Source: ZC4RG17 sp035304485 (GTDB lineage: Bacteria > Actinomycetota > Acidimicrobiia > Spongiisociales > ZC4RG35). From it: DNA of 21,643 nt. The stretch spans positions 1 to 21,643 of the forward strand of contig DATGPZ010000128.1 in NCBI GenBank assembly GCA_035304485.1, in the 5' to 3' direction. Below the pieces are notes generated by a model. The model was not told where the DNA came from and searched no databases. It saw only the letters and a list, made by a program, of their open reading frames with translations. The position numbers were made by a program, and so were the translations under genes. Below, in pieces: positions 6,939 through 13,583 of this stretch (the first letter of the stretch is position 1; every line of letters begins with the position of its first letter).

Positions 6939-9629
6939 GTGGGTCTGCAGATAAGTCTGTTCGGGTCGGTGGCGATCGACATCGATGGAATCCGATACGA
7001 CGGTTGGCCGCGTCCGGCTGCCCGCCGAATGGTCGCCCTGCTGGCATTGGCGCCCGATCGGGCGATGAGCCGGGAGGCACTCGTCGAGCATCTGTTCGCG
7101 CACCTTCCCCGCGACCGGGGGCTGCGCAACGTGTCCAAGGCCCTCAGCCAGGCGCGGACGGTGCTGGGTCCCGACCTACTGGCAGCCGATTCCGGGACCA
7201 TCCGCCTGGTCGGTGAGGTGTCGACCGACCTCGAGGACGCCCAGGCAACACTGCGAAATCTGGACGACCCGGAGGCGGTACGGGCCGCTCTGACGGCGGC
7301 GCCCGACCTGCTCCTAGAGGACATGTACGAGGAGTGGGCCCAGCCCTATCGATGGGAACTGGAAGCCCTGGCCCGCCGGGCCGCCCTCGAGCTCGCCCGG
7401 CTCACCGACCACGAGGACGACTGGAATCGGGTTGCCGTCCTGATGCCGCGCCAGGAGGAAGCGTGGCTGTCGCTAGTGCGTCACGCCTCCGTGCGGGGTC
7501 GAGCCGGAGTCACAGAAGTCCTCAACCGGTGTCGCCTGGCCGGAGCCCGAGACGGCTACGACCACATTCCTGAAGCGGTCGAGACCGAGGCTCGAGAGCT
7601 CCTCTCGCAGCTGGGAGCCGAAACCCACACGGTGACAGTGGGCCGGGACCGCGAACTCGACCAAATCATCGAGGCGCTCGAACGGAGAGTGCCGACCCTC
7701 CTCGTGGGCACCGCCGGGGTGGGCAAGACCCATTTGCTCCGACTGGCAGTCGAGTGGGCGCACAGCAGGGGGCGACCGGTGGCATTCGGTACTTCCTCGC
7801 CCGACGACGCCCTGCATCCCTTCTCGGCCCTCCGCGCAGCGATCGGCCCACTACCCGCCGAGCTGCCACCCTTCCTAGCGGGAGCGGAGGCTGCTGCCGA
7901 GGCGGGGCCTGCCCAGATGGCGGCGGAGACCGTGTCGATGTTGAAGTCGCTGCCCGTCCCTCCCCTGGTCGTCCTCGACGACGCGCAGTGGGCCGACCCA
8001 GCCCTGAAAGCGATGCTCACCCCTCTCGCCGCCCATGCCTGCGTCCACTCTCTGCCTTTGCTGGTGGCCGCTCGGTCCGACGAACCGAGTCATCCCGTCC
8101 CAGCCTGGCCTTCTGAGGGGGCGGTGATCGCCCTCGAAGAGCTGTCGGGAAAGGATGCAGCCGTACTCGCCCGTCGGCTACTCGGGACGGAGAGTGCCGT
8201 GGATCCGGTGGCGTCCGAGAGTCTGGCTCGATCGCTCGCCCAGCGCTCGGGAGGCAACCCGTTCTTCCTCACCGAACTGGTCCGCGCCGCATCCACCGGT
8301 GAGCGACCAGGAGAGAACGAGCCGGTGCCTGAGCGAATCGGCGCCTTGATCAGAGGCCGGATCGCTGGGCTGGATCCCGACGCCACCCGGTTGGTTCGCC
8401 TCATTGCCCTGGCTGACGACCATGCCGGGAACGACCTCGTCAACGACGTCGGCGCCAGCGGCGATGTCCTGATCCGACTGCGCGACCGGGGCGTCGTCGC
8501 ACCCAATGCCATTCAGCTGACCCATCCGCTGTTGCGTGACTACGTGGTCGGCTCCATGTCCCCGGAAGAACGCCGCGACACCCACCTCCAAATCGCCGAT
8601 TACTTGACACGGGCTGCCGAGCGCGTGGGCAGGCCCGATTTGAGAGCGGCTGCGGGCGCCCACCGGCTCGCCGCCTACGAGGCTGCCCCCGCCGCTGACC
8701 TGGCGGAATCGGCACTGGAAGGTGCGCTGGTGGCGGGAGCGGCCGCCGCTCGTTCCTATGCAGCGCCGTCGGTGATTCGGATCCTCGAGCCGGCGTACAA
8801 CATCTATCGCCGGTTGGCACCGGAACGACGCCAGGCCCTGGCGTCGTCGATGGCAGCCAGAATCCTCGACCTGGGCGAAGCATGGCGTCTCCAGGGTGAC
8901 GAAGAACAGGCGGAGATCTGGTTCCACCGAGCCCTCGACATCGCCGACCGACCCCTCGACCGGGCGCACTGCTACCGAGCATTGGCGTGGCTCCCCTATC
9001 GCCGAGGAGACATGGCCGGTGCCGGCGCTGTCCTGGGCCTCGGGATGGCCGACATCGACGACGAGTTGGCGCACGCCGTTCTCGAGGCCGAGCTCGCCTG
9101 GACCTGGCATCGGCAGGGTCGCCGTGCTGACGCCTACGAACCTCTGCTGCGGGCAACCGAGCTGATGGAGGACGCCGGCGCTTGGACCGACGCCATTCGC
9201 GGCCTCGACTACCTCGGCATGACTCTGATCGGGTTGGGTCGGAGCGAGGAGGGCCGCCAGGTACTGGAACGAGCCCTGGTGCTCAACGGATCTAGCAGTG
9301 CGCGTCGCCGGGGCATCCTTCTCATGCATCGGGCCACATGCCTGAACCATCTGGACCGAACCGACGAGGCCCTGGTGTCGGTGCAAGATGGGAGGCGCAT
9401 CCTCGAGAACCTCGGCGACCCCTACCTCCTCTCGGTCAGCTATTGGGTGGAGGCCGAAATCCGTGACAATCGGGGCGAACCTGGCGAGGCCATCGCCGCT
9501 CGACAGCGGGAGCTCGAGCTCCTCAGCGGATCGAACCCCCACCACGCCGAGGCCGCCCGCCGCCACATCGACGAATTGCAGCGCCAGGGACACGGGAGCG
9601 GGAACACCGCGGGAACACTCATCGGATAG
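6939..9629 (+). CDS. SARP-type regulator with AAA ATPase and TPR domains (AfsR-like)
   Basis: The 896-residue protein starts with an OmpR/PhoB-like winged helix (about 1-95; QISLFGSVAIDIDG, then RPAARRMVALLAL) and a bacterial transcriptional activation domain (about 96-225). An ATPase domain follows with Walker A GTAGVGKT (257-264) and Walker B VVLDDAQWAD (starting about 344). The C-terminal 300 residues are helical TPR-like repeats (RALDIADRPLDRAHCYRALAW, ELAWTWHRQGRRADAYEPL). This is the architecture of large SARP/AfsR regulators, which sense a signal through the ATPase/TPR part and activate transcription. There is no LuxR-type C-terminal domain. The GTG start has no good ribosome-binding site; a TAGCTT hexamer ends 9 bases before it, so the message may be nearly leaderless. 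The target may be the SnoaL-like and propeller genes downstream, an inference from position only. Confidence 0.85.
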   Translation: MGLQISLFGSVAIDIDGIRYDGWPRPAARRMVALLALAPDRAMSREALVEHLFAHLPRDRGLRNVSKALSQARTVLGPDLLAADSGTIRLVGEVSTDLEDAQATLRNLDDPEAVRAALTAAPDLLLEDMYEEWAQPYRWELEALARRAALELARLTDHEDDWNRVAVLMPRQEEAWLSLVRHASVRGRAGVTEVLNRCRLAGARDGYDHIPEAVETEARELLSQLGAETHTVTVGRDRELDQIIEALERRVPTLLVGTAGVGKTHLLRLAVEWAHSRGRPVAFGTSSPDDALHPFSALRAAIGPLPAELPPFLAGAEAAAEAGPAQMAAETVSMLKSLPVPPLVVLDDAQWADPALKAMLTPLAAHACVHSLPLLVAARSDEPSHPVPAWPSEGAVIALEELSGKDAAVLARRLLGTESAVDPVASESLARSLAQRSGGNPFFLTELVRAASTGERPGENEPVPERIGALIRGRIAGLDPDATRLVRLIALADDHAGNDLVNDVGASGDVLIRLRDRGVVAPNAIQLTHPLLRDYVVGSMSPEERRDTHLQIADYLTRAAERVGRPDLRAAAGAHRLAAYEAAPAADLAESALEGALVAGAAAARSYAAPSVIRILEPAYNIYRRLAPERRQALASSMAARILDLGEAWRLQGDEEQAEIWFHRALDIADRPLDRAHCYRALAWLPYRRGDMAGAGAVLGLGMADIDDELAHAVLEAELAWTWHRQGRRADAYEPLLRATELMEDAGAWTDAIRGLDYLGMTLIGLGRSEEGRQVLERALVLNGSSSARRRGILLMHRATCLNHLDRTDEALVSVQDGRRILENLGDPYLLSVSYWVEAEIRDNRGEPGEAIAARQRELELLSGSNPHHAEAARRHIDELQRQGHGSGNTAGTLIG

Positions 9630-9673
9630 CTTCTCACCGTCCCGGCCAGGCCCGGGGCGGAAAGGAGAGTTGG

Positions 9674-10063
9674 GTGTCCCATCACGAGACCGCCCGGGTT
9701 CTGGAGGCATACGCCTCCGCCCACGACCCGGGCCATATCGCCCCCAATGCTGTGTTCGAGGATCTCGCCTCGGGCCAGAAGTACGTGGGACGAGAGGCGA
9801 TCAACAGCATGCTCGATCACGTGTACCGGGTCGCTTTCGACGCTAGAGCCGAGATCCGGAGGACCACCGTCGGCGATGGCAATGCGGTCCTCGAAGCCGA
9901 CTTCGTTGGACGCCACCTCGCCGAATTCGCCGGTGTGGCCGCCACGGGCCGGGACGTACGGGTTCCGCTGGTGGTGTCCTATGACATCTCCGAGGGCATG
10001 ATCCAGGGAGCGCGCATCTACTTCATGGCGTCCCGCTTCTATCAGCAGGTAGGTGTGGCATGA
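9674..10063 (+). CDS. SnoaL-like/NTF2-like protein
   Basis: The 129-residue protein starts with GTG behind a strong AAAGGAGAG site (9660-9668). It fits the SnoaL/NTF2 fold: an N-terminal helix (TARVLEAYASAHDPGHIAPNAVFEDL), a helix VGREAINSMLDHVYRVAFDA, then strands including AVLEADFVGRHLAEFAGV and a closing RIYFMASRFYQQVG. Proteins of this fold form a cone-shaped pocket and act as cyclases, isomerases, hydrolases or simple ligand binders; the sequence does not fix which. It has no export signal. Its stop overlaps the start of the secreted propeller gene (ATGA), so the two should be translated together, an unusual pairing of a cytosolic and a surface protein. Confidence 0.8.
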   Translation: MSHHETARVLEAYASAHDPGHIAPNAVFEDLASGQKYVGREAINSMLDHVYRVAFDARAEIRRTTVGDGNAVLEADFVGRHLAEFAGVAATGRDVRVPLVVSYDISEGMIQGARIYFMASRFYQQVGVA

Positions 10064-11997
10064 GACGACGATCCTTGAACCGCGCCTTGGCGGCTCTGAC
10101 GACGATGGCGCTGTTGGTTTCGACCTCGACGGCATCCGCCGCCGGAGAGCGCTTCGACGACGTCGGGCCCGGCCACACCTTCGCCGGCGAGATCGATTGG
10201 CTGGCCGAGCAAGGCATCACCCGCGGCTGCAACCCGCCCGACAACAACCGGTTCTGTCCCGACGATCCTGTAACCCGTGGCCAGATGGCGGCGTTCCTGG
10301 GCCGGGCGCTGGGCCTGACCGACCCCGGCGACACGGAGTTCATCGACGACGATACGAGCGTCTTCGAAGGAGACATCGAGCGACTCGCTGCCGCAGGAAT
10401 CACCCGCGGATGCAACCCGCCCGAGAACAACCGGTTCTGCCCGGACGATCCTGTGACCCGTGGCCAGATGGCGGCGTTCCTGCATCGGGCCCTTCCCGAC
10501 CTCGAGCTGGGCGACCCGACGGAATTCGTCGACGACGACGGTTCGGTGTTCGAGGACGACATCGAATGGCTGGCCGCCACTGGCGTGACCAGAGGATGCA
10601 ACCCGCCCGAAAACAACCGGTTCTGCCCTGATGACCCGGTCACACGGGGGCAGATGGGCGCCTTCCTCTATCGGGCGATCGCCGACGGGGGCGTGTCACC
10701 CGAACCCGAACCCGAACCCGAACCCGACCCTGATCCCGATCCGGACCCGGAACCGGAGTACGACTCGCCGGAGCTCATCAGCGTCCGCCTCTCGGGTCTG
10801 CCCTCCAAGCAGAGCTCTTTGAATCCCTCCGTGACGGCCGACGGACGGTACGTGGCGTTCACATCCTGGCTCGATGACCTGGTGCCCAACGACACCAACG
10901 AGTGGTCGGACACGTTCGTTCGTGACCGTCTCACGGGCACTACCGAACGGGTGAGCGTCGCGTCGGACGGTGAGGAAGGCGACTGGTGGTCGGATGACCA
11001 GCTCGGTGCGCCTGGAATCTCCGACGACGGCCGATATGTGGTGTTCGTTTCGCACGCCACCAACCTGGTCGACGGAGATACGAACGGTCATCCCGACATC
11101 TTCCTGCACGATCGAACGACCAAGATGACGACCAGGGTCAGTGTCGACTCGGAAGGCAACCAAGCGAACGGAATCTCTCGGGATCCCGCGATATCGGGGA
11201 ACGGCCGCTACGTGGTGTACTCGTCTTCAGCCAGCAATCTGGTCCCGGGCGACACCAACGACCGCATGGACGTCTTCAGGTATGACCGTGTGACGGGAAC
11301 CACGACCCGAGTGAGTCTTGCCCACAACGGAACCCAGCTCACCAGCAACGCCAGCGATCCGGACATCTCGGCCGACGGAACCAAGGTGACCTTCGCCTCG
11401 GTCGCGTCGAACGTGGTCCTGGGGGACACGAACGGCCAGAACGACGTCTTCGTGCGTGACATCACGTCCGGCACCAACACCTTGGTCAGCATCTCCGAGG
11501 GCGGCACGCAGGGCAACAACAACTCTTACCTCCCTGCCATTTCAGCGGACGGCACTCACGTGGCATTCCTGTCGCCGGGAAGGTTCGGGCCTGGAGTGGA
11601 CGACAACTTGATCCAGATCTGGCTGAAGAATCTCGCGACGAAGGAGTTGTCGCTGGTCAGCGTCGCCCCCGACGGCGTCACTCGCGGGACGGAGAACAGC
11701 TGGGGCCCGTCGGTGTCCAATGGGGGCAAATACGTGGGGTTCTCATCCTCGGCGCCCAATCTGGTCTCGGACGACACGAACGAGGCGGCGGACGTGTTCG
11801 TGCGCGATATGGAGACCGGGGTCACCAAACGAGTTTCGCTGACGTGGGAGGGCCTGGAGTCACCGAGGTACGACATCACCCACACCACCGACATCACTCC
11901 GGACGGTAGGTGGGTGGTCTTCGCCAGCGGTCTGGAGCTGGTACCGGGGGACGATCCCCAAGGCTGGCCCGACATATTCGCCGTCGCCGTCGAATAG
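10060..11997 (+). CDS. Secreted protein with three N-terminal S-layer-like modules and a seven-bladed propeller
   Basis: The 645-residue protein has a signal peptide (basic MRRRSLNRAL, hydrophobic core, cleavage after ASA at about 27). Three near-identical modules follow (about 31-86, 94-148 and 156-209), each with ITRGCNPP.NNRFCPDDPVTRGQMAAFL or a close variant. A linker of alternating Pro-Glu and Pro-Asp (about 213-233) leads to a TolB/PD40-like propeller (about 245-645). I count seven blades with the pattern ISADG..V.FAS...LV.GDTN...DVFVRD..TGTT.RVS; the fifth is diverged. The last blade lacks its final strand, and the LISVRLS segment just after the linker could supply it, a typical ring closure. 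The protein should be wall-bound; ligand unknown. It ends at a strong terminator. Confidence 0.9.
   Translation: MRRRSLNRALAALTTMALLVSTSTASAAGERFDDVGPGHTFAGEIDWLAEQGITRGCNPPDNNRFCPDDPVTRGQMAAFLGRALGLTDPGDTEFIDDDTSVFEGDIERLAAAGITRGCNPPENNRFCPDDPVTRGQMAAFLHRALPDLELGDPTEFVDDDGSVFEDDIEWLAATGVTRGCNPPENNRFCPDDPVTRGQMGAFLYRAIADGGVSPEPEPEPEPDPDPDPDPEPEYDSPELISVRLSGLPSKQSSLNPSVTADGRYVAFTSWLDDLVPNDTNEWSDTFVRDRLTGTTERVSVASDGEEGDWWSDDQLGAPGISDDGRYVVFVSHATNLVDGDTNGHPDIFLHDRTTKMTTRVSVDSEGNQANGISRDPAISGNGRYVVYSSSASNLVPGDTNDRMDVFRYDRVTGTTTRVSLAHNGTQLTSNASDPDISADGTKVTFASVASNVVLGDTNGQNDVFVRDITSGTNTLVSISEGGTQGNNNSYLPAISADGTHVAFLSPGRFGPGVDDNLIQIWLKNLATKELSLVSVAPDGVTRGTENSWGPSVSNGGKYVGFSSSAPNLVSDDTNEAADVFVRDMETGVTKRVSLTWEGLESPRYDITHTTDITPDGRWVVFASGLELVPGDDPQGWPDIFAVAVE
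10699..10758 (+). repeat. Pro-Glu/Pro-Asp dipeptide repeat linker
   Basis: Ten consecutive Pro-acidic dipeptides are coded here, the first four by identical CCCGAA hexamers and the rest by diverged versions ending in Asp and then Glu. Such stiff, charged linkers commonly separate a wall-binding part from a functional domain. The pure hexamer part could change length by slippage. Confidence 0.85.
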
Positions 11998-12002
11998 AAC
12001 CT

Positions 12003-12039
12003 GTGCGTGAGGGGCGGCCTATGGCCGCCCCTCACGCAC
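12003..12039 (+). terminator. Strong hairpin terminator after the propeller gene
   Basis: Perfect 17-bp arms, GTGCGTGAGGGGCGGCC and GGCCGCCCCTCACGCAC, enclose the three-base loop TAT, starting 5 bases after the stop codon. There is no T-run. It also lies downstream of the minus-strand pseudogene and may serve both strands. Confidence 0.8.
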
Positions 12040-12070
12040 CCAGCACATCTGCCGGCCTGGGGAGTAACCG

Positions 12071-12690
12071 CTACTGGGATCCCGGCAGTGCTCGGAGAGC
12101 CTCGAGCAATTCCCGGGACGCTGCCTCGTCGAGGATCTCGAACGAAGCCTGGACTCGCCGATCGGTGTGTTCCTCGATCTCTTCCCCCAGTTGGGTCCCC
12201 TCCGCGGTGGGGGCCAGCGGGTCCCGGGTGACGTAGCCGGCGGTGACCAGCTCATCGATTCCGTTCACTTCCGTATCGAGGTCGACCCCTCCACAGGGTC
12301 ATCCCACCACCGCCGGAGCCGACCGCCCCGAGACGACCAATGCCTCGGCGTGGTCGTGCTGGCGGAGAAGCGGAGGTCGGTGAGGAGGGTATGGAGTGCC
12401 AAAGGCGGGTCGTCAGGCAGCGGCTACTCGCGGTGGGCTACCACCACGAGGTGCTCCGGTGAGGCGGCCTGACTCACCGTCCGGCAGGGTCGAGTGACGA
12501 CGGCGACCTGACCGGCGTAGTCTTCCCACATCTCGCGGGCGGTCGCTCCGAGAGCGGACAGGGGCTCCTCGAGTACTTCCCGTATCGAATCGGCGGCAGC
12601 CGGCTTCTCACCACGAGGTTCGACGTAACCGCCGGACTCGAGCTCGGCCAGCCAGGCGTCGATGTCTTCCAGGGGCGGTAGCGCATTTGG
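12071..12690 (-). pseudogene. Decayed gene, probably SCO6745/SalK-like
   Basis: Three minus-strand pieces read in order as one broken protein. The first (about 12690-12427; DIDAWLAELESGGYV, then AREMWEDYAGQVAVVTRP, then SPEHLVVVAHRE) stops at TAG (12424-12426) but continues in frame as PLPDDPPLALHTLLTDLRF. Near 12364 the sensible frame shifts to RQHDHAEALVVSGRSAPAVV, meets TGA at 12299-12301, then goes on in the same frame to NGIDELVTAGYVTRD and PTAEGTQLGEEIEEHTDRRVQ, ending at 12071. The order LPDDP...L..LR.H..HA.AL...G, then a winged-helix-like end with an IE..TD motif, recalls the SCO6745/SalK-like family from memory. Two stops and one frameshift make a functional product unlikely. The 5' end is unclear. 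Confidence 0.55.
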
Positions 12691-12801
12691 AGGCTGATCA
12701 GGCCGGGCGTCAAACGGTGAGTGTCTGACATGTGTTGGTCTGAGGCCGATGCCAGGGACGGCTCCCGGTGCCTTGCGAGATGGCAAAACGTTGAGAAGTG
12801 C

Positions 12802-12851
12802 TTGACTGGATGGGTTGAGTCGTAGGGAACTCGTTGAAGATATAGGAAGGA
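12802..12851 (+). promoter_or_regulatory. Promoter region and ribosome-binding site of the MacB-like operon
   Basis: TTGACT (12802-12807) and TTGAGT (12815-12820) are candidate -35 boxes. Possible -10 partners are TAGGGA (12823-12828, spacing 15) and GATATA (12839-12844, spacing 18). The choice cannot be made by eye. AGGAAGGA (12844-12851) is a good ribosome-binding site 6 bases before the ATG at 12858. Confidence 0.4.
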
Positions 12852-12857
12852 AGTGTC

Positions 12858-13583
12858 ATGGCCGCAGCGGCTACCGCCCGCCGAGCCACCAAGATCTACG
12901 GAAGCGGCGACACCGCCGTCGTCGCCCTGGACGAGGTGGATCTCGAGCTCGAAGCGGGCCGATTCACCTCGATCATGGGCCCGTCGGGTTCGGGGAAGTC
13001 GACGCTCATGCACTGCCTGGCCGGGCTCGATCGGCTCACCTCGGGCCAGGCGCTGATCGGCGACACCGACCTGGCGACCCTGTCCGACGACGAGCTCACG
13101 CGGTTGCGACGTGATCGAGTCGGATTCGTGTTCCAGGCCTTCAACCTCATCCCCACTCTCACGGCCGGCGAGAACATCGACCTGCCCGCTCGCATAGCCC
13201 GCGCCGAACTCGACCATGACTGGCGCAACCAGGTCATCGAGATCCTCGCCCTCGGAGACCGGCTCGACCACCGGCCGACGGAGTTGTCCGGAGGCCAGCA
13301 GCAGCGAGTGGCCGCTGCCCGTGCCCTGGTACGCCGCCCCGAGATCGTCTTCGCCGACGAACCGTCGGGCAACCTCGACACCAACTCGGCCGCCGAGCTC
13401 TTGGGCTTCATGCGGAGGGCGGTCGACGAGTTCGGACAGACCATCGTCATGGTGACCCACGACCCGACGGCCGCCGCCTACAGCGACCGGGTCGTCTTCC
13501 TGCGGGATGGGAAACCGGTCGACGAGCTGTACTCCCCGACGGTCGAGTCGATCCTCGATCGGTTGAAGGCGTTGGAGGCCTGA
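12858..13583 (+). CDS. ABC transporter ATP-binding protein, MacB/LolD type
   Basis: The 241-residue ATPase carries Walker A GPSGSGKS (41-48), Q-loop Gln93 in FVFQAFNLIPTLTAGEN, signature LSGGQ (143-147), Walker B IVFADE (163-168), the D-loop GNLDT and switch His201. The FQAFNLIPTLTA.EN block and SGNLDT are hallmarks of the MacB/LolD/FtsE-like class, which works as a mechanotransmission machine with FtsX-fold permeases rather than moving substrate through a pore. The permease gene starts immediately after its stop codon (no gap). In an organism with a single membrane the pair may export or release lipids, peptides or lipoproteins, or act in envelope stress. No membrane-fusion protein or sensor kinase gene lies next to it in this window. 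Confidence 0.93.
   Translation: MAAAATARRATKIYGSGDTAVVALDEVDLELEAGRFTSIMGPSGSGKSTLMHCLAGLDRLTSGQALIGDTDLATLSDDELTRLRRDRVGFVFQAFNLIPTLTAGENIDLPARIARAELDHDWRNQVIEILALGDRLDHRPTELSGGQQQRVAAARALVRRPEIVFADEPSGNLDTNSAAELLGFMRRAVDEFGQTIVMVTHDPTAAAYSDRVVFLRDGKPVDELYSPTVESILDRLKALEA

Noticed and set aside
8178..9710. Long minus-strand open frame (510 codons) opposite the SARP gene
   Set aside because: No recognisable domain and low-complexity composition; an antisense shadow of a clear regulator gene.
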